Source: Pandoraea iniqua
GTDB taxonomy: Bacteria; Pseudomonadota; Gammaproteobacteria; Burkholderiales; Burkholderiaceae
Direction of reading: 5' to 3'
DNA: 64,000 nt
Assembly: GCF_902459685.1 (NCBI RefSeq)
Contig: NZ_CABPSF010000001.1
Location: 124,001-188,000, forward strand
How positions within the stretch are numbered: the first letter of the stretch is position 1; the number at the start of each line of letters is the position of its first letter. Shown piece after piece: positions 44,825 through 51,108 of the stretch. The position numbers and the translations under genes are program-made. The notes beneath the pieces are model-generated. The model did not search any database. It was not told the origin of the DNA and saw only the letters and a program-made list of their open reading frames with translations.

Positions 44825-45598
44825 ATGACCATGCTCGCATTCGAGAATGTCCAGAAGTACTACGGTGAGCATCACGTGCTCAAGGGCATCGACGCCACCA
44901 TCGAGCGCGGCGAAGTCGTTGTCGTGTGCGGGCCGTCGGGCTCGGGCAAGTCGACGCTGATCCGCACCGTCACCCGGCTGGAAGCGATTCAGCAGGGACG
45001 CATCCTGTTCGAAGGCAAGGACGTGACGGCGCGCGACGTGAAGCTCAACCAGTTGCGTGCGCGCATCGGCTTTGTGTTCCAGAGCTTCAACCTGTTTCAG
45101 AACCTGTCGGTGCGGCAGAACCTGATTCTCGGCCCGACGAAGGTGCTCGGCATGTCGCGCGATGAAGCCACGGCGCAAGCCGAAGCGCTGCTCGCGAAGG
45201 TGGGCCTCGCGCACAAGATCGATGCGATGCCGGCCAACCTGTCCGGCGGGCAACAGCAGCGCGTGGCGATTGCGCGCGCGCTGGCCATGAAGCCGCCGCT
45301 CATGTTGTTCGACGAGCCGACGAGTGCGCTCGATCCGGAGATGGTGCAGGAAGTGCTGCAAGTCATGCGCGCCCTCGCCGACGAAGGTCTGACGATGATG
45401 ATCGTCACGCATGAGATGGGGTTTGCCCGCGACGTCTCGAGCCGCGTCTGGTTCATGGATCAGGGTGAATTGCTCGAAGACTCACCGCCGGCGGAGTTCT
45501 TCAGTCAGCCGAAGCACGCGCGTGCGCAGCGGTTCCTGCAAGACGTGCTGCGTCCCCAACCGTTCGTGAGCGTGCCCCGCGACGCGGTACCGGCCTGA
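44825..45598 (+). CDS. Amino acid ABC transporter ATPase
   Basis: A 257-residue polar-amino-acid importer ATPase. Walker A is GPSGSGKST near residue 37, signature LSGGQQQR, Walker [16 protein letters not shown], and the His switch in [12 protein letters not shown] 44825 has AGGAG eight bases upstream; an ATG 16 codons earlier lacks that spacing. It completes the importer and precedes the cysteine dioxygenase gene by 93 bases. Confidence 0.93.
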   Translation: MTMLAFENVQKYYGEHHVLKGIDATIERGEVVVVCGPSGSGKSTLIRTVTRLEAIQQGRILFEGKDVTARDVKLNQLRARIGFVFQSFNLFQNLSVRQNLILGPTKVLGMSRDEATAQAEALLAKVGLAHKIDAMPANLSGGQQQRVAIARALAMKPPLMLFDEPTSALDPEMVQEVLQVMRALADEGLTMMIVTHEMGFARDVSSRVWFMDQGELLEDSPPAEFFSQPKHARAQRFLQDVLRPQPFVSVPRDAVPA

Positions 45599-45691
45599 TA
45601 CCCCATAACGATAAAACACACACGCGACACTGCCCCAGTCAGCTGTTTTCGGGCACATCCATAACAAAGCTTCACGGAGAACACCCTCACC

Positions 45692-46282
45692 ATGTCCACG
45701 CAAACCGAACAACGTCAGGCCGTCGTGGCCGATGCCATCGCCGCAATGAAGGCAGCACTGGCCCCGGCGGGCGAGACGCGCCCGGCACTCGCTGCCGTGC
45801 TCGAACAGGTCAAATCGCTCGCCGCGCGCACCGCGCTGTGGAACGACGCCGATTTCCCGCCGCCGAACGACGGTGAGCTGCAAGCGCGCTATCTGATTCA
45901 CGAAGATGCCGACCGCACCTATGCGCTGTATCTCAACGTGATGCGCCCCGGCAAGAAGATCACGCCGCACAACCACACCACGTGGGCGTGTATCGCGGCG
46001 GTCGACGGCACTGAATACAACTACGTGTATCGCCGCACCGACGACGGCGCGACGCCCGGCGTCGGCACGCTCGAAGTGAGCGACACCGTCGTGGTCGACC
46101 CGGGGCATGGCATTGCGCTCGCTTCGGAAGATATCCACGCCGTGGAGATCAAGGGCGAAGCCCCCATTCGCCATCTGCACATGTACGGCCGCGCTCTGGA
46201 GACGCTCACCGAGCGCATCACGTTCGATCTGGATAAAGGCACGTATCAGGTGATGGACATCGGCGTGAAGACACGTCGATAA
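45692..46282 (+). CDS. Cysteine dioxygenase-family thiol dioxygenase
   Basis: A 196-residue cupin that oxidises a thiol amino acid, most likely cysteine, to its sulfinate with O2. Fe(II) ligands are His93 and His95 in TPHNHTTW and His149 in DIHAVE; His163 and Tyr165 in HLHMYG match the second-sphere His and Tyr of mammalian cysteine dioxygenase. Arg66 could hold the carboxylate, favouring cysteine over 3-mercaptopropionate. It lies between a probable sulfur amino acid importer and a rhodanese gene, which supports a role in sulfur amino acid catabolism. Confidence 0.87.
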   Translation: MSTQTEQRQAVVADAIAAMKAALAPAGETRPALAAVLEQVKSLAARTALWNDADFPPPNDGELQARYLIHEDADRTYALYLNVMRPGKKITPHNHTTWACIAAVDGTEYNYVYRRTDDGATPGVGTLEVSDTVVVDPGHGIALASEDIHAVEIKGEAPIRHLHMYGRALETLTERITFDLDKGTYQVMDIGVKTRR

Positions 46283-46304
46283 GCGCAAACACTCACCGAT
46301 AAAA

Positions 46305-46354
46305 ACCGCCGCCTGCGTGGTGCGCTGAGCGCCTGACGCGGCACCGGCGGCGGT
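46305..46354. other. Branched inverted repeat between cysteine dioxygenase and rhodanese genes
   Basis: Outer arms ACCGCCGCC / GGCGGCGGT (9 bp), a second pair GCGT / ACGC, and an inner GCGC-TGA-GCGC hairpin. There is no T-run after it, so a plain terminator is doubtful. It sits in the 197-base gap and may be an RNA processing or stabilising element. Confidence 0.45.
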
Positions 46355-46479
46355 AATTCCTGACGGCGCGAGCGAATCTCGCGCCCCCCGCATCACACCG
46401 CCCTGACCGGCGGTGCGGGCTCGCTCATCCCTACGTTTCGGCAAACGCCGCGACGAACTTCGAAAACTGACGCTACGCT

Positions 46480-48093
46480 ATGACCTCGTTCACTCCTTCA
46501 TTCGTGCCGGCCGCCCAGCTCAAGGACTGGCTGCACGACGGCGCCGAGATTGCCGTCTTCGACGTGCGCGAGCACGGCCAGTACGGCGAAGCCCACCTGT
46601 TCTACGGCGTGACGCTGCCCTATAGCCGCCTCGAACTCGATATTCCCCGGCTCGCGCCGCGCCGCGATGCGCGCGTGGTGGTCTATGACACCGATGCCAC
46701 GGTCGCCGTGGAGGCAGCCGCACGTCTGGCGGCGCTTGGCTACACGAACGTGCATGTGCTGGAGAACGGCACCCAAGGCTGGCAACAAGCGGGTTATGCG
46801 TTGTTCGCCGGGGTGAATGTGCCGTCGAAGACGTTCGGTGAACTGGTGGAATTGGCGTATCACACGCCGCGCGTGACCGCGCGTGAACTCGCCGCGATGC
46901 GCGAGCGCGGCGACGAGGTCGTGATTCTCGATGGCCGCCCCGTCAACGAGTATTTGAAGATGACGATTCCGTCGTCGATCTGCTGCCCGAACGGCGAGCT
47001 GGGCTACCGTATTCGCGAACTGGTACCGAACCCGCAAACGCCCATCGTGGTGAATTGCGCCGGGCGTACCCGCAGCATCATCGGCGCGCAGACGCTCATC
47101 AATCTCGGCATTCCGAACCCGGTGATGGCGCTCGAGAACGGCACGCAAGGCTGGTACCTCGAAGACCTGCCGCTCGAACACGGCAGCACGCGCCGTTATC
47201 CGGAGGCCGTGGCGCCGTCGAACGTCGCCCAGATGCAGGAAGCCAGCGATGCGCTGGCCGAGCGCTTCGCCGTGCCGGAAATTGACGCAGCGACGTTTGC
47301 CGAGTGGGCTGCCGACGCGTCGCGCTCGCTGTACCTGTGCGACGTGCGCACGCCCGAAGAATTCGCCGCCGGCACGTTGCCGGGCGCGCAGCACACGCCG
47401 GGCGGCCAGTTGATTCAGGCGACCGACCAATATGTGGGCGTGCGTCATGCCCGCGTGGTGCTGTTCGACAACGACGGCGTGCGCGCACCGATCGTCGCTA
47501 GCTGGCTGCGTCAGCTGGGTCACGACGCCTGTGTGTTGCGCGATGGACTCGACAGCGGCGTATCGCTGGCCGCCACGACGCCCGCGTTCGACATCACGCT
47601 TCCGGAGATCGATGCCGCTGCGCTCGCCGGGTCGCTGGCTGACGACAGCGTTACCGTGATCGACGTGCGCCCGAGCATGAGCTACCGGCGCGAACATATT
47701 CCGGGATCGCACTGGGCGATTCGTCCGCACCTGCCGCAGTTGCCGGCAGCGCATAATGTCGTGCTCGTGGCCGATGAGCGCGGCGTTGCCGAATTGTTCG
47801 TGGCCGACTGGCGCCGCGCCCATCCTGCCGACTCGCGCACGTTCTCGCTGCTGGCTGGCGGGTTCAAGGCGTGGACGGCGGCGGGCCAGCCGGGCATGAG
47901 TACGCCCGACCTGCCGGCGGATGCCGAGTGCATCGATTACCTGTTCTTCGTGCACGACCGCCACGACGGTAACAAGGCGGCCGCACGTCAGTATCTGGCG
48001 TGGGAGACGGGCCTGCTCGCCCAGCTCGACGAGCAGGAGCGCGGTGCTTTCCGCATTGGCGCTATCGGCGGTATCGCCGCCGCCGCTAAGTAA
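46480..48093 (+). CDS. Four-domain rhodanese-like protein with one catalytic cysteine
   Basis: A 537-residue cytoplasmic sulfurtransferase-like protein made of four rhodanese domains (about 5-115, 125-240, 265-365, 375-490). Only domain 2 has an active-site loop with cysteine, Cys193 in VVNCAGRTRS. The equivalent positions in the other domains are Asp70 (VVYDTD), Asp330 (VLFDND) and Asp432 (LVADER), so those cannot form a persulfide. It presumably moves sulfane sulfur released from cysteine-related compounds. It is encoded between the dioxygenase and a beta-lyase-type enzyme, 197 bases after the former. Confidence 0.88.
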   Translation: MTSFTPSFVPAAQLKDWLHDGAEIAVFDVREHGQYGEAHLFYGVTLPYSRLELDIPRLAPRRDARVVVYDTDATVAVEAAARLAALGYTNVHVLENGTQGWQQAGYALFAGVNVPSKTFGELVELAYHTPRVTARELAAMRERGDEVVILDGRPVNEYLKMTIPSSICCPNGELGYRIRELVPNPQTPIVVNCAGRTRSIIGAQTLINLGIPNPVMALENGTQGWYLEDLPLEHGSTRRYPEAVAPSNVAQMQEASDALAERFAVPEIDAATFAEWAADASRSLYLCDVRTPEEFAAGTLPGAQHTPGGQLIQATDQYVGVRHARVVLFDNDGVRAPIVASWLRQLGHDACVLRDGLDSGVSLAATTPAFDITLPEIDAAALAGSLADDSVTVIDVRPSMSYRREHIPGSHWAIRPHLPQLPAAHNVVLVADERGVAELFVADWRRAHPADSRTFSLLAGGFKAWTAAGQPGMSTPDLPADAECIDYLFFVHDRHDGNKAAARQYLAWETGLLAQLDEQERGAFRIGAIGGIAAAAK

Positions 48094-48112
48094 TTGCAGT
48101 CGCAGTGCCTGT

Positions 48113-48137
48113 GCGTGCGCGGCCCGGTCGCGCACGC
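48113..48137. other. Nine-bp GC hairpin between the rhodanese and metC-like genes
   Basis: Arms GCGTGCGCG / CGCGCACGC around GCCCGGT, 20 bases after the rhodanese stop and 40 before the metC-like start. There is no T-run; it might weaken read-through or protect the upstream mRNA. Confidence 0.5.
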
Positions 48138-48176
48138 GACGAATCCGACCTGCCGGTCATTGCCAACGCCCTGATC

Positions 48177-49364
48177 ATGTCCCGACAAACGCCCCCCCAA
48201 CGTCTTGCCACCCGTCTTGTGAAGGGCGGCACGCACACCCCTGTCGTCGGCGGCCGTGCCGTCAACCCGCCCGTGGTGCGCGCGTCCACCGTGTTGTTCG
48301 ACTCGATGGACGATCTGAACGATGCCCGTCGCCGTCGCAGCACCGAACGCATGTTCACCTACGGCGCGCGCGGCAATCCGACCGGGTTTGCACTCGAAGA
48401 CGTGGTGGCTGCGCTCGAAGGCGGCTATCGCACGCGGCTTTTCCCGACCGGGCTGGCGGCGATCTCGATGGTGTTTCTCGCTTACGTGCGCCCCGGCGAT
48501 CACGTGCTGATCGCCGATTGCGTGTATCAGCCGCTGCGGCACTTCGTCGAGACATTCCTCAAGCCGTGGGGCGTGCATGTCACTTACTTCCGCGCCGATG
48601 GCAGCGATGTCGGTGAGCACATGACCGCCCGCACGAAGCTGGTGTACGTGGAAGCGCCGGGTTCGCTCGTCTATGAAATGTGCGACATCCCCGCGCTGGC
48701 CGATCTCGCTCACCGTCACGGGGCGTTGCTGGTGGCCGACAACACTTGGGGATCGGGCGTGCAATATCGTCCGCTGATGCTTGGTGCGGATGTATCGGTG
48801 ATGGCGGCGACGAAGTATCTGAGCGGGCACTCCGACGTGATGATGGGCACCGTCACCACCACCGAGGAAGTCTGGCAGACGCTCTCGACGATGGCCGATG
48901 CGCAGGGCGTGGCCGTGAGCCCGGACGATGCTTATCTCGTGCTGCGCGGCACGCGCACGCTGGCGGCCCGCCTGCAAATGCACGAGCGCCACGCGCTGGA
49001 AGTTGCGCACTGGCTGGAGAGTCAGCCCGAGGTGGCGCGTGTCTTCTGTCCGGCCCTGCCCTCGCACCCCGGGCATGACCTGTGGCAACGCGATTGTCTG
49101 GGCACCAACGGGCTGATCTCGTTCGAGTTCGCGAACGCTACGGCTTTGCAGGCAGACCGCTTCGTCGATTCGTTGACCCTGTTCGGTATCGGCGCGTCGT
49201 GGGGCGGCTTCGAGAGTCTGGCGACCGTGTCGAATGTTGCCGGCACGCGCACCTGTGAGGACTGGTCGACGGCCGGGCCGATCGTGCGGCTGCACATCGG
49301 TCTGGAAGACCCACAGGATCTGATGGACGATCTGGCCGCCGGATTCGCGCAAATGCCGGCGTAA
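48177..49364 (+). CDS. metC: Cystathionine beta-lyase-type PLP enzyme
   Basis: A 395-residue Cys/Met-metabolism PLP enzyme. LIADCVYQP (111-119) and VYVEAPGSLVYEMCDIPAL surround the cofactor; Lys213 in ATKYLSGHSD forms the Schiff base, and ADNTWGSG holds the cofactor Asp. LFGIGASWGGFESLA near the C-terminus marks MetC-type beta-lyases. The reaction would be cleavage of cystathionine or another S-conjugate to a thiol, pyruvate and ammonia. ATG 48177 is chosen; a frame 24 codons longer begins inside the hairpin region. It is probably the last gene of the sulfur operon. Confidence 0.88.
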   Translation: MSRQTPPQRLATRLVKGGTHTPVVGGRAVNPPVVRASTVLFDSMDDLNDARRRRSTERMFTYGARGNPTGFALEDVVAALEGGYRTRLFPTGLAAISMVFLAYVRPGDHVLIADCVYQPLRHFVETFLKPWGVHVTYFRADGSDVGEHMTARTKLVYVEAPGSLVYEMCDIPALADLAHRHGALLVADNTWGSGVQYRPLMLGADVSVMAATKYLSGHSDVMMGTVTTTEEVWQTLSTMADAQGVAVSPDDAYLVLRGTRTLAARLQMHERHALEVAHWLESQPEVARVFCPALPSHPGHDLWQRDCLGTNGLISFEFANATALQADRFVDSLTLFGIGASWGGFESLATVSNVAGTRTCEDWSTAGPIVRLHIGLEDPQDLMDDLAAGFAQMPA

Positions 49365-49375
49365 CGCCGCGTTCT

Positions 49376-49699
49376 TTAGCCCTCGCCTCCCGTCATGCGC
49401 AGCCCTGCAATGCCGAGAATCGCGAGGGCGAGGAAGCCGCCGCGCGACCATGTCAACGCTTCGCCGAAGACCATCACACCGATAACGACCAGACCGATGG
49501 TGCCGATGCCCGTCCAGATGGCATACGCCGTGCCGACCGGCAGCGTCTTCAACGCCAGCGCCAGCAGATAGATGCTGGCCAGCGCCGCGGCCAGTGCGAC
49601 GACGCTGGGCGTGACGCGCGTCCAGCCACTATTGAGCTTGAGGGCGATGCCCATCGCAATTTCAAGCGCGGCCGCCAGCAGCAAATATCCCCAAGCCAT
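49376..49699 (-). CDS. SMR-family small multidrug efflux protein (SugE/EmrE-like)
   Basis: A 107-residue four-helix protein. MAWGYLLLAAALEIAMGIALKLNSG carries the key membrane-embedded Glu (about residue 13) of the proton-coupled pumps; LPVGTAYAIWTGIGTIGLV and GEALTWSRGGFLALAILGI follow. It exports cationic drugs or guanidinium-like compounds. It lies four bases after the glutathione transferase gene and shares its promoter region, which carries two MarR-type palindromes. Confidence 0.9.
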   Translation of the reverse strand: MAWGYLLLAAALEIAMGIALKLNSGWTRVTPSVVALAAALASIYLLALALKTLPVGTAYAIWTGIGTIGLVVIGVMVFGEALTWSRGGFLALAILGIAGLRMTGGEG

Positions 49700-49703
49700 C
49701 GCG

Positions 49704-50345
49704 TCATTCCTCCTGCGCCAGTGGCACGCCGCGATTCGCGACGATGGCCGCCTGTACGGCTGGCCGTTCGGCAATGGTCGCGAGCCAGCGCCGCATATGC
49801 GGAAACGCGGCGATATCGAGGCGCAACTCTTCGTACGTGCGCAGCCACGCGAACGCCGCGATATCGGCGATTGAATAGTCGTTGGTCGCGAGATAGGCGG
49901 ACTGTGCAAGACGCGCTTCGACCACGCCAAGCAGACGCAGCGACTCCTTGCGATAGCGCTCGATGGCTTCGCGATTGTCTGTTTTCGCGCCGTGTAAAAA
50001 CCACCACAACTGCCCGAGCATCGGGCCGATGCCACCGATCTGGAAATGGAGCCACTGCTGCACGGCGAGGTGCCCGGCCTCAGTGGCAGGCTGCAAAACC
50101 CCCGTTTTGTCCGCGAGGTAGGTGAGGATCGCTCCCGACTCGAATACCGTCTGATCGCGTTCGTGATCGACGATGACCGGAATCTTGCCGTTCGGATTCA
50201 GCCGCAAAAACTCGGGCTGCTTCTGTTCGCCTGCCGACAGATCGACGTCGATCTGACGATAAGCCAGCCGGGCTTCATGCAGATACAGGCTGATCTTCAG
50301 CCCATTGGGCGTGTTTGCGGTGTACAGCGTGATGGGGTGTGCCAT
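49704..50345 (-). CDS. Glutathione transferase, YfcG/nu-like
   Basis: A 213-residue GST. The N-terminal thioredoxin-like domain has TANTPNGLKISLYL, whose TPNG motif is typical of the YfcG/YghU (nu) group that reduces disulfides with glutathione, plus NPNGKIPVIVDH and the gamma-glutamyl-binding FESGAIL. The helical domain follows from about 88. Cotranscribed with the SMR pump; two perfect TTGCAATTGCAA palindromes lie 66 and 81 bases upstream. Confidence 0.88.
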   Translation of the reverse strand: MAHPITLYTANTPNGLKISLYLHEARLAYRQIDVDLSAGEQKQPEFLRLNPNGKIPVIVDHERDQTVFESGAILTYLADKTGVLQPATEAGHLAVQQWLHFQIGGIGPMLGQLWWFLHGAKTDNREAIERYRKESLRLLGVVEARLAQSAYLATNDYSIADIAAFAWLRTYEELRLDIAAFPHMRRWLATIAERPAVQAAIVANRGVPLAQEE

Positions 50346-50410
50346 GACGTTCCTCTCGTGGGCGGTCGCCGAATGACTTCAGGAATGATTTCGCGTTAGG
50401 GAATTATGGA

Positions 50411-50422
50411 TTGCAATTGCAA
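50411..50422. promoter_or_regulatory. MarR-type operator A (upstream of the GST/SMR pair)
   Basis: TTGCAATTGCAA, extended to the 16-bp palindrome GATTGCAATTGCAATC (50409-50424). Identical to operators B and D. Confidence 0.75.
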
Positions 50423-50425
50423 TCG

Positions 50426-50437
50426 TTGCAATTGCAA
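50426..50437. promoter_or_regulatory. MarR-type operator B
   Basis: Second perfect TTGCAATTGCAA, 15 bases centre to centre from operator A. Confidence 0.75.
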
Positions 50438-50548
50438 TCCTATGCGGTTTCGTTTTGAACCGCAAGCGAGTCATCGGCACGCACACCCATCGGGCGACCG
50501 GGGAGGTCGCGAGGCACGTCCAGAGATGGCAGTTGAGGCTTGTGGGCC

Positions 50549-51007
50549 CTAGCGTTTGCTGTCGGAGAGGAGTTCGAAAGCGGCGGCGCTGGCGCGATCA
50601 AGGGCCTCGGCCGTCGGGCGCACGTCTTTCTCGCGGAATTGGCTCAGGAACAGCTCTGCGACCGTGGACTGGTAGACCTTCCACATCTTCTTGCGCAGCG
50701 TGCGGCCTTTGTCGGTGATGGTCGCGTAGGCGGCGCGGCCGTCTTCCGGCGAGCGCATCCGCGTCACCAGCCCTTCCTGCTCCAGCCGGTCGATCAGCCG
50801 CGTGAGGTTGTAGCGCTCGATGGCGAGCACGTCGGCCAGTTCATGCATGCGGCGGGTGCCGTCCGGCCCGCTTTCCAGCCCCCAGAGCGTGTCGTACCAC
50901 GCATAGGCCGGCAAGCCAGCGTCGGCCAGACGGCGCTCGATTTCGCGAATCATCGTGCGGTGCGCGCGCACGAAGGAAAACCACAGATCGGGGTCGGTTG
51001 AACTCAT
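50549..51007 (-). CDS. MarR-family transcriptional regulator
   Basis: A 152-residue winged-helix repressor. Recognition region ELADVLAIERYNLTRLIDRLEQEGLVTR (around residues 55-80) is followed by the wing SPEDGRAAYATITDKG. ATG 51007 is preferred over a start 22 codons upstream that would read through the operator. It is divergent from the pyruvate dehydrogenase E1 gene, and TTGCAATTGCAA-type sites lie in the shared gap and upstream of the GST/SMR pair, so it probably controls all four genes including itself. Confidence 0.88.
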   Translation of the reverse strand: MSSTDPDLWFSFVRAHRTMIREIERRLADAGLPAYAWYDTLWGLESGPDGTRRMHELADVLAIERYNLTRLIDRLEQEGLVTRMRSPEDGRAAYATITDKGRTLRKKMWKVYQSTVAELFLSQFREKDVRPTAEALDRASAAAFELLSDSKR

Positions 51008-51035
51008 GAGGGCCCTCGTCAAATTCGAATGTGAG

Positions 51036-51053
51036 TTGCAGTTGCAATTGTAC
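51036..51053. promoter_or_regulatory. MarR-type operator C (near-match)
   Basis: TTGCAGTTGCAA (11 of 12) overlapping TTGCAATTGTAC. It lies 29 bases upstream of the marR start. Confidence 0.6.
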
Positions 51054-51078
51054 ATGGCTAGAATGGCCGGCAAGACGA

Positions 51079-51090
51079 TTGCAATTGCAA
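51079..51090. promoter_or_regulatory. MarR-type operator D
   Basis: Perfect TTGCAATTGCAA, 18 bases upstream of the E1 start and just before its AAGGAGG ribosome site, a position that would block transcription or early elongation. Confidence 0.75.
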
Positions 51091-51108
51091 CTCACAAGGA
51101 GGCATGTC

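Noticed and set aside
46498-48135. 545-codon minus-strand frame opposite the rhodanese gene
   Set aside because: Antisense shadow; the plus strand carries four recognisable rhodanese domains.
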